A stretch of 64,000 bases of DNA from Harmonia axyridis. Taxonomy: Eukaryota > Arthropoda > Insecta > Coleoptera > Coccinellidae. The notes under the pieces were generated by a model, which was not told the DNA's origin, searched no databases, and saw only the letters and a list, made by a program, of their open reading frames with translations. The DNA lies in contig NC_059502.1 of assembly GCF_914767665.1 (NCBI RefSeq), positions 51,380,031 to 51,444,030 on the forward strand, in the 5' to 3' direction. Below are positions 47,101 through 56,976 of this stretch, one piece after another (position 1 is the stretch's first letter; every line of letters starts with the position of its first letter). A program made the translations under genes and the position numbers.

Positions 47101-49341
47101 CCTTTAGGTCTTGTCGGTCCTGTTATAATGAATGCTAAGATAATTATGCAACAGCTCTGGAAAAGTAAGTTGGACTGGGACGAGTCACTTCCTCTTGACT
47201 TACACACTTCTTGGGTTCGTTTCAGTAATAATATATCTGAGTTATCCAAGATAAAGATATGTAGGCATGTCATTTGTGCGAATCCTAATGAGATACAACT
47301 GCATGCATTCGCAGATGCGTCAATGGTAGCCTATGGGGCTGCTGCTTATATCCGTTCTACAGATGCAGCAGGTGTGCATCACGTACATCTATTATGTGCT
47401 AAATCAAAGGTGGCGCCTTTGAAGGTAGTTTCCCTACCTAGGCTGGAACTTTGTGCTGCTTTACTAGCGGCCAGATTGGTAAGGGAAATTAAAGAATCTA
47501 TGGGTATTCCTTTCAATAAGATTCAGTTTTGGTCAGATTCTAAGGTAACATTGGCATGGATTCACGGGGAATCCAGCCGATGGAAAACATTCGTAGCGAA
47601 TCGAACATCTGAAATTCAGGAACTCACGGGTAAAAATCAGTGGGCGCATGTAATCTCAGGCGACAATCCGGCTGATATCATTTCCAGGGGGATAGAGCCA
47701 GGAAGGTTGGGATCATATTCATTATGGTGGCACGGGCCAAGTTGGTTAAGTTTGGATGAACAAATGTGGCCGGAGAGGGAAGAATTCAGTTGTGATGAGG
47801 TTCCAGAGCAAAGAATAGAGATAAAAACATTTTTTGTCGAAATTTCATTGAACATTTTCGACCGATTTTCAAGTTTCGTCAAATTACATCGGGTATGGGC
47901 TTATTGTTTGCGATTCATAAGGAATTGCAGGCGTAATGCTCCTAAAGTAACGGGATCTCTTTCAGTAGATGAATTGGTAAAATCTACAAATGATCTGATA
48001 AAACTGGCGCAAGGGCAAACCTTCCAAAGAGAAATTGAAGCTTTAAAAAAGGGTCAAGCCTTACACAAATCTAGTAGGCTGATAGCTTTGAATCCTTTCC
48101 TAGATAGCGAAAACATAATTCGGGTTGGTGGACGCTTACAAAGTGCAAATATCCCGTACGATCAGAAACACCAAATTGTGCTACCGATAAAACACAATTT
48201 GACAAATCTTATAATAAGGCATGAGCATAATAGGAATATGCATCTGGGAGCACAAGCTCTTCTTTCATTAATGCGATTGAAATATTGGGTATTATCAGGT
48301 CGCAGTACCGTCAGAAAGGTACTGCATAAATGTCTAACTTGTTTTCGTGCTAAACCTTCAAGCTCTATTCACATTATGGGCAATCTTCCAGAGAACAGGG
48401 TAACGGCTAGTAGGCCATTTATTAATTGTGGGGTAGATTTCGCAGGCCCCTTCGAAATAAAGGTACACAAACTCAAGGGACAAAAGTACGTCAATGCATA
48501 TTTATGTTTATTTGTCTGTTTTTCTACAAAGGCAGTTCATTTGGAACTTGCTCCGGACTTGAGCACAGAATCTTTTATGAATTGTTTTAGGCGGTTCATA
48601 GCAAGGAGAGGATTGATTCAAAATATGTACTCGGATAACGGGACGAATTTTGTTGGAGCGAATAGGGAACTCCGGGACTTGTACAATTTTTTAAAATCGG
48701 ATAAAACTCAAGTAAAATTTTCGGAATATTTTTTAAGCAATATGATCAAATGGCATTTCATTCCACCACGAGCACCGCACTTTGGCGGTCTGTGGGAAGC
48801 GGCAGTAAAGGCAGCTAAATTTCACATTAAAAGAGTTTTAGTTAATGAGAGGCTGACTTATGATGAGTTTTATACAGTCATTGTACAGGTAGAGGCGTGC
48901 TTGAACTCACGACCTTTAACACCCCTCTCCGATGACCCTTTGGACCTGAATGTGCTCACACCAGGTCATTTTCTTATTGGATCACCACTTCTATCAACAC
49001 CGCAAGAAGACCTACGATTCGAGAATCCAAATCGAATCAAGAAGTACCACCACCTGAAACAAATCGTACAGCATTTCTGGACCAGGTGGTCCAAGGACTA
49101 CTTATCAACTCTTCAAGGTAGAACAAGGTGGCGATCGAATCAAGGAACTAGCAACATGGAACCAGGGACAATGGTATTATTAAAGGAGGACAACTCCCCT
49201 CCGCAAAAATGGGACCTAGCCAGAATCATCGAAACGCATCCTGGTAAGGACAGTATAGTGCGTGTCGTGACAGTGAGAACGGCTAAAGGATTATTTAAAC
49301 GACCGGTATCGAGACTTTGTGTTTTACCGATCGAAAATTGA
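44146..49341 (+). CDS. BEL/Pao Gag-Pol polyprotein, 1731 residues
   Basis: It would form particles, copy the RNA and insert the DNA. Residues ~100-260 are the capsid-like DUF1759 region (MQIPEFQGSYKNWLEFYDSF). C348, C351, H356 and C361 form a CCHC zinc knuckle, followed by a second CRYCGNKHNTLLH motif. An aspartic protease motif LLDSGSQSNF lies at D470-S471-G472. The reverse transcriptase spans ~720-930 with catalytic YMDD at 881-884. RNase H has FADAS (D1057) and WSDSKVTLAWIHG. The integrase has a zinc domain (from H1359; C1396, C1399) and catalytic D1431, D1497 and E1551, then the DUF5641 C-terminal domain to CVLPIEN. The ATG at 44146 is the first in frame and gives the usual MSEL-type start. 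No stop, shift or missing catalytic residue is seen. Gag and Pol share one frame, so no frameshift signal is needed. Confidence 0.97.
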   Translation: MSELNVLIKRRGVVKAQLTRFESFLKTIESEKAGQIPARLEKCKELWNEFENLQIQIEELDINHPDLQEQERIEFQDAYFESIALADTKISQFMKGSLCSSENSIAERNVKLPTMQIPEFQGSYKNWLEFYDSFNALIHLNKGLTDIQKFYYLKNALKGDAAEVIRSLEVSSDNYNEAWSLLKTRFENKKMIALNHIESLYNFPPIMKESYGQIRKFLDEIRRDLRALRSLGQPVDHWDTLLIFTLEAKLDPVTRREWQKSGKVNKFASMEEFLQFLEERCVLLETIESNRTGVQSDKSRFERTSKAFMSSFKSCTICKENHPLFICKKFLGLSINERRNEVKRSNCCRNCLQQGHWAQDCKRSGCRYCGNKHNTLLHVISQPQKSQQRDDIPAMGAPGGSSHNYPCVTEGHPSIRGLGNTDGQGVPKVVNVESAHNFAVRQGSDVLLSTAIVYIAGSDGKLHRGRMLLDSGSQSNFVTREFAEKLNLSRIRVNIPVVGIGNVMSHIKYSINMSVHSRFKDFKFNSTFLVIEKITDSIPTRKIDTSRLNIPKNINLADESFAEPDKIDGILGVSIFWDLICAGQINLGRGEPSLQKTRLGWIIAGQINGKVSDSRRKKVVCNLSTNVALEEQIQKFWELEEFGHEKRFSKEEAQCEQGFRKSTKRNQEGRFVVELPFRTNIDELGESFKMAHRRLMHMERKLEKTPQIKEQYHQFMREYIEMGHMSKVNDTEFADTHNHTNYLPHHGVYKEDSLTTKCRVVFDGSAATSTGVSLNNVLMVGPQLQDTLFSITLRFRKHNVVITADIEKMFRQVLIKEEHRDLQRILWRFSAEQSVETYKLNTITYGTGPASYLAVRCLQQLAHDCNEQYPEASRVILKDFYMDDLLSGAQTVEQARVLKQEIDQVLQTAGFILRKWTSNMKEVFSDEEKRGKEIEHYIAEGSSTKTLGLLWNAEEDTLHYKIKFDKTQARVTKRTILGVIAQIFDPLGLVGPVIMNAKIIMQQLWKSKLDWDESLPLDLHTSWVRFSNNISELSKIKICRHVICANPNEIQLHAFADASMVAYGAAAYIRSTDAAGVHHVHLLCAKSKVAPLKVVSLPRLELCAALLAARLVREIKESMGIPFNKIQFWSDSKVTLAWIHGESSRWKTFVANRTSEIQELTGKNQWAHVISGDNPADIISRGIEPGRLGSYSLWWHGPSWLSLDEQMWPEREEFSCDEVPEQRIEIKTFFVEISLNIFDRFSSFVKLHRVWAYCLRFIRNCRRNAPKVTGSLSVDELVKSTNDLIKLAQGQTFQREIEALKKGQALHKSSRLIALNPFLDSENIIRVGGRLQSANIPYDQKHQIVLPIKHNLTNLIIRHEHNRNMHLGAQALLSLMRLKYWVLSGRSTVRKVLHKCLTCFRAKPSSSIHIMGNLPENRVTASRPFINCGVDFAGPFEIKVHKLKGQKYVNAYLCLFVCFSTKAVHLELAPDLSTESFMNCFRRFIARRGLIQNMYSDNGTNFVGANRELRDLYNFLKSDKTQVKFSEYFLSNMIKWHFIPPRAPHFGGLWEAAVKAAKFHIKRVLVNERLTYDEFYTVIVQVEACLNSRPLTPLSDDPLDLNVLTPGHFLIGSPLLSTPQEDLRFENPNRIKKYHHLKQIVQHFWTRWSKDYLSTLQGRTRWRSNQGTSNMEPGTMVLLKEDNSPPQKWDLARIIETHPGKDSIVRVVTVRTAKGLFKRPVSRLCVLPIEN

Positions 49342-49413
49342 CATTTTTTTTTTTTTTTGAGTGTTAGGGTACTCTGCCTGCAGTTTCGGACGTTGTTGAA
49401 AGGCAGAGCTTTC

Positions 49414-49424
49414 AAGGGGGGCGG
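49414..49424 (+). other. Polypurine tract
   Basis: AAGGGGGGCGG lies just before the 3' LTR and is the expected primer for plus-strand synthesis. One C interrupts the purines. Confidence 0.8.
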
Positions 49425-49426
49425 TA

Positions 49427-49837
49427 TGTTGCGTCAAGTGAAATTCACACAAACTTTACGGACAGTTGAATATTCACAAAAACGCATTTTAGGTCGAAAA
49501 GCCAACCCCTGCAGGTATCAGCGAGGGCTAAAAATAGAACTGGAACTTCCTTGGCGCCAGGAGCCACATATGGTCATCCTGAAGTCACATCGTAGGAACA
49601 AAGGAATGAGGACGTGGACCAATCAGGGACCTGGATGGCGCTTTGGTATGCAGAATCCAAGGCGACGATTACCATCCCCGGGAAATTGGGGTACCATAGA
49701 ACGCCAGTACGCTTGTAGCTGTTAACTTGCAAACATATAACTTGTACAGACAAATTCATTAAAGTAGTTAAGAAATCCGGTGTTTCATTATCCCAATTTA
49801 ATAGAATTACAGTTGATCGATTCAACACCAAAAAACA
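49427..49837 (+). repeat. 3' LTR of the BEL/Pao element
   Basis: 411 bp, identical by eye to 43332-43742, followed by the CCAAC target duplication. Confidence 0.97.
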
Positions 49838-49842
49838 CCAAC

Positions 49843-50277
49843 CTACCCCTTCCCTCTTAGCCCCGCAAGCACCCAACCCTCGTCAGCCATTATTCAGGCC
49901 AAGAGAGCAATTTCCATTTTTCTTTCATTTGAATGCCGAATCGTTTTGTCGTCTCCCGGCATCCAAAACGAAAGTTGAGGAATTGAAAATTCCGCAGAAA
50001 TTCCAGCAATTGTTCCTCCTTCGATAATAAGAAATTTTATGGAGGTTCACTTGTTCTCCTGCCGCTTCTCCTGCTATACGGACAGCATACGTAAAATAAA
50101 AGATGTTATAAGCAAGACATTTCAGAACCGTTTTCTATCACAGAGGAATGTTTCAACTCGAAAAAGTTACGTTTTCATTATTCCTTCCATTATGGTATTT
50201 ACGTTCCAATAGACATGTAAACAAAATTAGATTCGGTCAACGAATCGTTAGCGATTTAATATACAGCGTTTTCCAAT
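49843..50277. other. Unique-looking flank, unassigned
   Basis: Continues the DNA left of the BEL insertion. Slightly CG-rich to about 49960; no gene recognised. Confidence 0.35.
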
Positions 50278-51120
50278 AAGAGGTTTCATTTTGAATCTTG
50301 ACAGGTCATCTTTTGACAGTTGATAATGAAACTGATTCAATAATTTGAGCTGTTAGGATAAGTTAGTGATGTGAAAAATCGAAACCGTGTGCGTAGCGCA
50401 AGAAAAGCTGAGGAAAGTGCTGCTGTAGACGAAAAATATTTTGATATTCATCGAAAAATCATCTCATTTTCACCTCAGACGTTACTACGTTACTTTAACG
50501 TAGGGATTCACGGCTTGGCTCGCGGCTTGGCTTGATATTCAAGCTACTTGGCTCAAGCTCAAGTAGCTTGAGCTTGACTTGAAATCAACTCAAGTTCAAG
50601 TCAAGTAGTAGTTTTTCAATGTCAAGTCAAGTATTTATTTATAAAGACTTGACATTGAAAAACTAATACTTGACTTGAACTAGAGTTGATTTCACGTCAA
50701 GCTCCTGGCTGTGTTATTTCTCGAAGAGGTGATCCCAATAGGACACCGAAATCAGGTGACTTGACACCCCAAGACTTCTTTTTATTGAGCCACGTTGAAG
50801 ATAAGGCCAATGCTCTACAGTAAATTCAACACCTTCAAGACGAAATTCGTGAAGTTTTCGAGGATATACAACTTCGAATGCGCAAATTGGTCATAGAATA
50901 TTTCATGAAAAAAATATGATGCTGTAACCGTAGCTATGGCGGCTGTTTGGTTAATATATTCTACCATCTATTATGGCATACCTTCCTTTCTACAACGTTT
51001 TGGTCTCGGAAAATCTCATGAATATGATATGGTGTTGCAACCATAGCCTAACTGGTGGTCTTTTGACTGATATCATTTCCCATCTTTAATGTCATACCGA
51101 CCTTCATCTTTACAATGAAA
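50278..51120 (+). pseudogene. Mariner transposon (family F, copy 2), with nested insert and duplicated end
   Basis: It starts TTTTCCAATAAGAGGTTTCA, matching 38467. The N-terminal coding remnants (NRVR..., then KAEESAAVDEKYFDIHRKII) run to about 50505, where a foldback element is inserted. After it, the gene resumes at SRRGDPNRTPKSGDLTPQDF (third catalytic aspartate) and runs to FEDIQLRMRKLVIEYFMKKI with a TGA near 50918. The central part with the first two aspartates is missing. The C-terminal end and following bases are duplicated in tandem: TGCTGTAACC at 50920 and TGTTGCAACC at 51033 start two copies 113 bases apart. Non-functional. Confidence 0.8.
50521..50710. mobile_element. Foldback insert rich in CAAGCTC/CTTGAGC
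   Basis: Main arms 50570-50628 and 50646-50704 pair almost fully around a 17-base spacer; they start GAGCTTGACTTGAAATCAAC. The left part (50521-50570) adds smaller inverted CTTGGCTCAAGCTC motifs. It interrupts a mariner, so it inserted later. No coding capacity. Confidence 0.85.
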
Positions 51121-51265
51121 TGAACGATCCATTGATTTCCCTCTCAAAATACTGGATTTTTTAACATCAAAATGAAATATCTCATTGGAAAGCTTAATAA
51201 TAATAAATCCGACAGAATCAAGATTTGGCAAGTAGAAATAAAATGACATTTTCAATATCGACCAT
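51121..51265. other. Short unassigned spacer
   Basis: Nothing recognised. Confidence 0.3.
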
Positions 51266-51811
51266 AGAGTAATAAACATAGACAGAGGGAGTACACGCAA
51301 TTTTTACATATCCCCAATATGGTCAGATCACGTTGTAGGATTGTGATTTTTATATATTATATTGAATGAAATATATATTTATTTGAGTGATTTCCGAATA
51401 AATTTGTATATTTGGAATCCGATATTTTTTCTAATTGTTGAATTTATAATAAGCAGAATATTCATCATTTTCTGTATCTACCTGCTGAAATCCAAGGTTT
51501 GGGAACTTTTGCTCTACTAGTGTCATCCGTTAATGCACGCCGTTTGGCGCGCTTGAAGTTTGATTTCTGAACTTCTGATATAGGTATTTAGGTATTAATT
51601 TCAATATATTTTCAGTTAATATGAAACGTTGATTCTCTATGGGACATAAGGAGTGCGTTCTTTGTGGAGAAAATCGCGAATTGAGTGAAATATCGTATCA
51701 CTAATGTTTTCATCGAGGTTTTCATTTATATCAAATTTGATAGTTCATGTTGGGGACAAAATTTGCTTACTGAAAATGACAAATGCTCCCTCTATCTATG
51801 TTTATTACTCT
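51266..51811. mobile_element. 546-bp element with 26-bp terminal inverted repeats
   Basis: AGAGTAATAAACATAGACAG and six further bases (51266-51291) match the reverse complement of 51786-51811 at 25 of 26 positions. The AT-rich interior has no transposase. No certain target duplication is visible. Non-autonomous DNA transposon of unknown superfamily. Confidence 0.75.
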
Positions 51812-52444
51812 GAGATATCGACATAAAATCGACAAAAAAAAAAGCATTAACGTCAGGAGCTTTCGAACGCTCAGTTCCATCGTGCGCCCATTCCACCTTT
51901 GGATACTCAATATCGAACATCCATAAGTTTGGTCCACATCCAAAACTCCAAAAGACCAACCGTGCCTAGTCAAGCGTACGCGCACCCGGGAGCGCGTTAC
52001 TTGTTAATTCAAAATTACGCCTGCACAATGAGGCCATTAGGTTCCACTCCTTGCCGTAATGGGCGTCTGGGGACGAGGCGCTTCCCTCCACTTGAGCGCA
52101 TTCATAACGGCATAAAAGTGAGCCAGGTTAAACATTTACAAAGGTGACGACTGTACGGAGGCGAAAAATACTATGTAAATAACACTCGACCCGATATACA
52201 GGTGTGCTATTGTGTGCGCACGGAACCGCCTGGGCCGCAAACACTTCTCTTTCGCAATTTCCCGCAGATGCGATGGTCCGTCACCTTTTTTCTTTTCAGC
52301 GTGGAAGCGTTTGGAGCGTCTTTCCTAGTGATAGTCTAGCTATCTAGAACGCATGTGATGATATAGATTTGCATTTTTGAACGAATCTCTATACTACAAA
52401 AATACCACAAGAATTGGTACTGATATACCAAATCTTACATATTA
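51812..52444. other. CpG-richer stretch, unassigned
   Basis: G+C rises from about 51850 to 52350, with GGGCGTCTGGGGACGAGGCG at about 52062 and GGAACCGCCTGGGCCGC at about 52223. CATAAAAGTG and similar homeodomain-type strings occur, but so would chance matches. No protein frame recognised. Candidate enhancer or exon. Confidence 0.4.
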
Positions 52445-53679
52445 GGTGTACAACTTTGCTTCCGCCGTTTTGCAATAGTGGTAAGTGGTAGTCGAAATAA
52501 ATAGATCATAGATGTCATACAACAACCTTAGGTATTTGTTAACATAACGCCATCGAAATATTAGTCGATTTGTGTCTGCATCAAGGAGTTATTCTCGATT
52601 AAACATGTCGGATTACGAGCCAAATTCTCGACATTTACGGGAGGTTTTAATTTTCTTCTGTAATATGAAGAAATCTGTGACTGAAGTTCATCGAATGCTC
52701 TCAAATACCTATGATGAGGCCGCTATCAATGAAAGAACGTGCCGAGACTGGTTACAACGATTCAGGAACGGTGATTTTGACGTCGTAGGCCAGCATGGCG
52801 GTGGAAGAGAGAAGGTTTTCGAAGATGCAAAATTGGAGGCATTACTTGATCAAGACTCGTGTCAAACGCAACAAGGAATTGCAGGATCATTGGGAGTGAC
52901 GCAACAAGCCATTTCAAAACGCCTGAAAGTCATGAGAATGATTCAGAAACAAGGAAATTCGGTGCCTACGAGTTGAAGCCGAGAGGAGTAGAACGGCGTT
53001 TATTTGCTTGAGACCAGCTGCTTACAAGTCAAAGACAGGAGGGTATTCTGCATCGCTTTGTTACTGGAGACGAATGATGGATTCAATACGACAATTCTAA
53101 CTAAAAAATCATGGGGATATCCCGGCCATTCTTCCACGTCGACGGCCAAACCGAATAGTCACGGTTCCAAGGTCATGCTCAGTATTTGGTGGGACCGGCT
53201 CGGCGTAGAGTATTATGAATTGTTGAAACCGACTGAAACAATCTCAGGCGATTATTGCGTTTGAGCTTAGCATTGAAAGAAAGAAGGGCGCAATATAACG
53301 AGAGACATGATAAAGTGATTTTACATGACAATGCTCGACCCCATGTTGCGAAAGTGGTTAAAACATACTTGGAAATGTTGAAATGGGATGTCCTACCCAT
53401 CCAGACGTTGCTCCCTCGGACTATCACTTGTTTCGATCAATGGCACCCGACCTGACTGACCAGCACTTCCGGCTTTATGAAGAAGTGAAAAATTGAATGG
53501 ATTCGTGGATCGCTTCAATAGATGACCAGTTTTTTCAACACGGGATTCGTAAGCTGCCCGAAAGATGGGAGAAAGTAGTGGCCAGCAATGGACAGTACTT
53601 TGAATCATAAATGTATAACCAGTTTTTTAGAATAAAGCGTCGAATTTCGGAAAAAACCGTTGAAGCAAAGTTGTACGCA
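52445..53679 (+). mobile_element. Full-length mariner transposon (family C, copy 3)
   Basis: The left terminus GGTGTACAACTTTGCTTCCG starts after TA (52443-52444). The right end GTTGTACGCA at 53670-53679 is its inverted partner with a changed last base, and the expected TA is not preserved there. 1235 bp, the best-preserved of the three copies. Confidence 0.92.
52605..53610 (+). pseudogene. Mariner transposase (family C), nearly complete but frameshifted
   Basis: The ATG at 52605 starts MSDYEPNSRHLREVLIFFCN, the mariner N-terminal helix-turn-helix (HTH_48) with CRDWLQRFRNGDFDV. A second helix-turn-helix follows at SLGVTQQAISKRLK. A one-base loss near 52965 turns the VPYEL linker into VPTS and a stop. 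Beyond it the VTGDE first-aspartate motif is followed by a TGA codon where tryptophan is expected. SMVLSIWWDRLGVEYYELLK survives in part, and HDNARPHVAKVVKTYLEMLK holds the second aspartate. The third-aspartate block is readable after a shift (DYHLFRSMAPDLTDQHF). The end is ERWEKVVASNGQYFES. Three or more lesions make it inactive, but it defines the family. Confidence 0.9.
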
Positions 53680-55382
53680 ACAAGTATATCGAAGTTGAGT
53701 GCATTTAAGTGCTATAAATCCTATAAATCGTCTGATGTAAATGGTCGGTTAATAACTGAGAAAAACAGATCTTAAGTCATGGCGAAAATTTAACGAAACT
53801 TAAAAAAAAGCGACTCGTCACTTGAGTTCAGAGAAAACTGATATGCAGATAACACAAAATATTATCACCATCAATTTCCAATATGATTATCAATATCGAA
53901 CAATAATTCGAATGACGTAATTATCAAGCGAAATGTTATTATGTAAATGAAACAATGGTTCAACACCTTCAATTTCAAATCAATAAAACGAAGATCAATA
54001 TTATATCAATAAACATATCAATAATTCAAATTCGAATTCAAATTATTGATGGAGAGTAGAAATGTAAGATGCAATCATTTTCCAATTCAGCTTCTCTATT
54101 CATTTCTTTGTAACGAAATCCTTGAAATCCAATTCATTTCATGATAATTACTTAATTCGAAATATAGTTCAATGATTATCAAAGTGTGTATTGCGCCTTA
54201 GCTATGTTTGTGTTCTATATACAACATTTCGCAATTTAGTACAAATTCTTGTTGTATTTTCTGGACTTGTTATCTCTTAGTAGGGTTATTGAAACAGCAT
54301 AAATTTACCTGACGTCCAAAAATTTATTCACCAGGAATCCACCTCATCGTCAATGTGAGTTAGACCACGGCTGAGACTACGCCTTTTCATGTAAATTTGT
54401 TCAAATCTGCATATGTATTCATGGAGTCTATTTAAATTGAATTTGAGACGAGTACATGCTCTTCATATTATCGAAATTAATTCTGCCCCCGAAACCGAAA
54501 ATTTTCTGCTACGGCAACATCAGCTGCATCCACAGACAGATCCTTCTTTCTAATTGGACAATATGAGCACGTGCCCAGGGTGCATCGATCGATGGGGGCA
54601 CCCCTAGTTTTTGATAGATCACCAAATGATAACCGATATTTATTTCGAACAAATCGAACGATAACGACTGTCTACAATACTCACTTGCTCATTAGCTTTT
54701 GCAGGCTGAAGCTACTATTACACTCGCTATTACAGTATGTTCAGATAATTTAAATGAAATAAATTACTCAATGAACTTTCCAGAAAGAAGAATCATCGTA
54801 TGTCATCCATTGTTTTGTGTCAACGAGTATCAAGAGACGTATTTAATTCAAAGAAATATTCCCATTTGAAGCAATTAAATCTGCCCCAGGGTTGACCAAA
54901 ATTGTTGCAGATGACCATGGAAACATGGTATGGTGGTTGCTGAGTATAGCTTTGGTAATTTACCATCTAGATGCTTTCAACTTCGTAGACAAATGAAAGA
55001 AGTAAATATTCATCTCAATTTCAGATCGAGCAATAATCCATAAAACGTTTGTGAGCGTTTCCCTTGGCGTATCCATATTGATCCTTGAATTTATTAGGCA
55101 ACGAATTCAAGATGACATTAACAGCAGCATTTACCAGCTTTGGTATATCCATTTCGTATATTTCTGGAAGATAAGTGGATAGTGAACCGGAATAAGTAAT
55201 CATTATTTGATTTTCGATCTGACTTAAATTACAACGAACAACGAATCTATTTCGTTCTATTCGGGGTCCATTATTTCATAACGCTTCATAGAAGTAAACC
55301 TTTAAAATAAGTATGAAATTCAATTCAGAAAGTAAAAAAAGGTATTGAAATATTTGGTACACTATCCTTGGAATCAAATATA
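53680..55382. other. AT-rich stretch with one dispersed-repeat segment
   Basis: The part at 53800-53870 (CGACTCGTCACTTGAGTTCA, then CATCAATTTCCAAT) recurs at about 58885-58960, marking a dispersed repeat. Frames at 54571-54753 and 55021-55203 are unassigned. Confidence 0.4.
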
Positions 55383-56043
55383 CAGGGTGGCCATTTGAAA
55401 ACGAAACAGACGAGATTACAGACGAAATAAAGTTTTCCGATAGAAATGCTCGGACAGGTCGATTTCTGTTTCGAGGGGGACAACTTAAGATGTAGGTTAC
55501 GGACGCATAGCGCTTCAACCCTTGCTGCTACAACCCCCACCCCCAATTTTTGAATAGGGAAGATGGGGTGAGTGATACCTCAATTTAAAGGTATTTTTAT
55601 ACTGATTTCAGCACAGTAATTGTTTTTTCATTTTATGCATTAGTTCTCGAAATATTCATGCGTTAGTTAGTTAGGAAGGAAGCCACAGTCATGGTTGTTT
55701 TGAAGCTCAAAATGTCGAACACTACAAGTGCCATGAAAACACCACTTCATTTTCAAATACTTAGTTAAGAATATTTCGAGAACTAATGCATAAAATGAAA
55801 AAACAATTACTGTGCTGAAATCAGTATAAAAATACCTTTCAAATGAGGTATCACTCACCCCATCTTCCCTATTCAAAATTTGGGGGTGAGGGTTGTAGTA
55901 GCAAGGGTTGAAGCGCTATGCGTCCGTAACCTACATCTTAAGTTGTACCCCTCGAAACAGAAATCGACCTGTCCGAGCATTTCTATCGAAAAACTTTATT
56001 TCGTCTGTAATCTCGTCTGTTTCGTTTTCAAATGGCCACCCTG
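55383..56043. mobile_element. Foldback element with ~290-bp arms and CAGGGTGGCCA ends
   Basis: Left and right arms start CAGGGTGGCCATTTGAAAAC and match as reverse complements for almost 300 bases each, leaving only ~90 unpaired bases at the centre. Flanked by TATA on both sides (55379-55382 and 56044-56047). The first 11 bases match the ends of 9521-10949, so the two share a recognition end but differ inside. Frames in the arms appear twice, once per strand, and are not genes. Confidence 0.92.
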
Positions 56044-56047
56044 TATA

Positions 56048-56761
56048 TGTTCAAACACCTGATGAGGAAAATTTTTTGTGGATTTTATTGTCCTATTATC
56101 TATATAGTCCATCGATGTAAAGAAATAAAAATAAATCAAAAATTTTGGTCGTCTATTTCCTGTGTCTGTTCAGAACCCCAACCATGATGAAAAAATTCGC
56201 AAATACCCCTCATGCCGCCCCTGGAAACGTATAGTTGTTACTGTTGTATCTAACCCTCGCAGACAAGGACGCCCTTTTGTGATGTGAAGAGCTCAAAAGG
56301 AAGGGAACAGGTGAATCGCATAAATACAAGGTCGCATCAGCGTGTGCCGTGCTCACCACATAGTAATTTTATGGCGACGTTGTCAGATCGGATGGAAAAC
56401 GGACAGTTTTAATGATGTCGTTGGCGCCATTTTCGTCTGGTGTCGCGAATATCAATGCAAAACAATTCGATAAAACGTGGAGGCCCGAGATCCACGACGA
56501 TGTGCGAAACGAATCGTTCCGTTCGGTTATTTTCGTATTCAATGACGCGTTTTATCGTTAGAAAATAAGAGATAAGTGATCATGAGTCTGTTGGTCACAG
56601 TTGGGACAGGATCGTCGATGGAGGAATTCAAGGCCAAGGACAAAGCTGCAAGATGATAATTATTCGTGAAATGCACAACGTTTATCGTCGTAGTATAGTC
56701 GCAAATGAACATCTAATTAATACGAAAATAGTGGTTTAAAATCTGTCTGTTTATATATGAA
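56048..56761. other. CpG-richer stretch (56180-56660), unassigned
   Basis: Dense CG with no recognised protein frame; contains TTTTATGGCGACG and CGTTTTATCG, compatible with homeodomain binding. Candidate regulatory region. Confidence 0.4.
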
Positions 56762-56976
56762 ATCAATATCACGGCTATCAGACAATTTTTCGATTCTGGA
56801 AAAAGTATCTCCTCGAGCGGGAATCGGACCCGCAACCTCCGAATCACTAGTCCAGCGCTCTAATCACTAAGCCTTCCTCGTTGGACTAGTGATTCGGAGG
56901 TTGAGGGTTCGAGTCCCGCTCGAGGAGGTACTTTTTCCAGAATTGAAAAATTGTCTGATAGCCGTGATATTAATTT
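56762..56976. repeat. Inverted pair of tRNA-like (SINE-type) units
   Basis: Left arm 56762-56854 and right arm 56882-56975 are near-perfect reverse complements. On the minus strand the left unit reads TTAGTGATTAGAGCGC (A-box-like), a five-pair anticodon arm with AGT in the loop, and GCGGGTCCGATTCCCGC, a perfect T arm. The acceptor stem does not pair, so this is not a working tRNA-Thr gene. The right unit has the matching GGGTTCGAGTCCCGCTC. Two tRNA-derived units head to head, probably SINE-related. Confidence 0.75.

Larger units (their letters stand above)
43332..49837 (+). mobile_element. Complete, recently inserted BEL/Pao LTR retrotransposon (6506 bp)
   Basis: Two 411-bp LTRs, identical by eye, start TGTTGCGTC and end AAAAAACA. 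A 5-bp target duplication CCAAC flanks the element (43327-43331 and 49838-49842). The 5' LTR is followed by a primer-binding site and the 3' LTR is preceded by a purine tract. One 1731-codon frame covers the inside. BEL/Pao elements make 5-bp duplications and encode Gag and Pol, often in one frame. No env-like gene is present. Every structural part needed for retrotransposition appears to be there, and identical LTRs mean very little time has passed since insertion. Confidence 0.97.

Noticed and set aside
55325..56120. Pairs of similar ~70-80-residue frames on both strands
   Set aside because: They are the two arms of the foldback element at 55383-56043.
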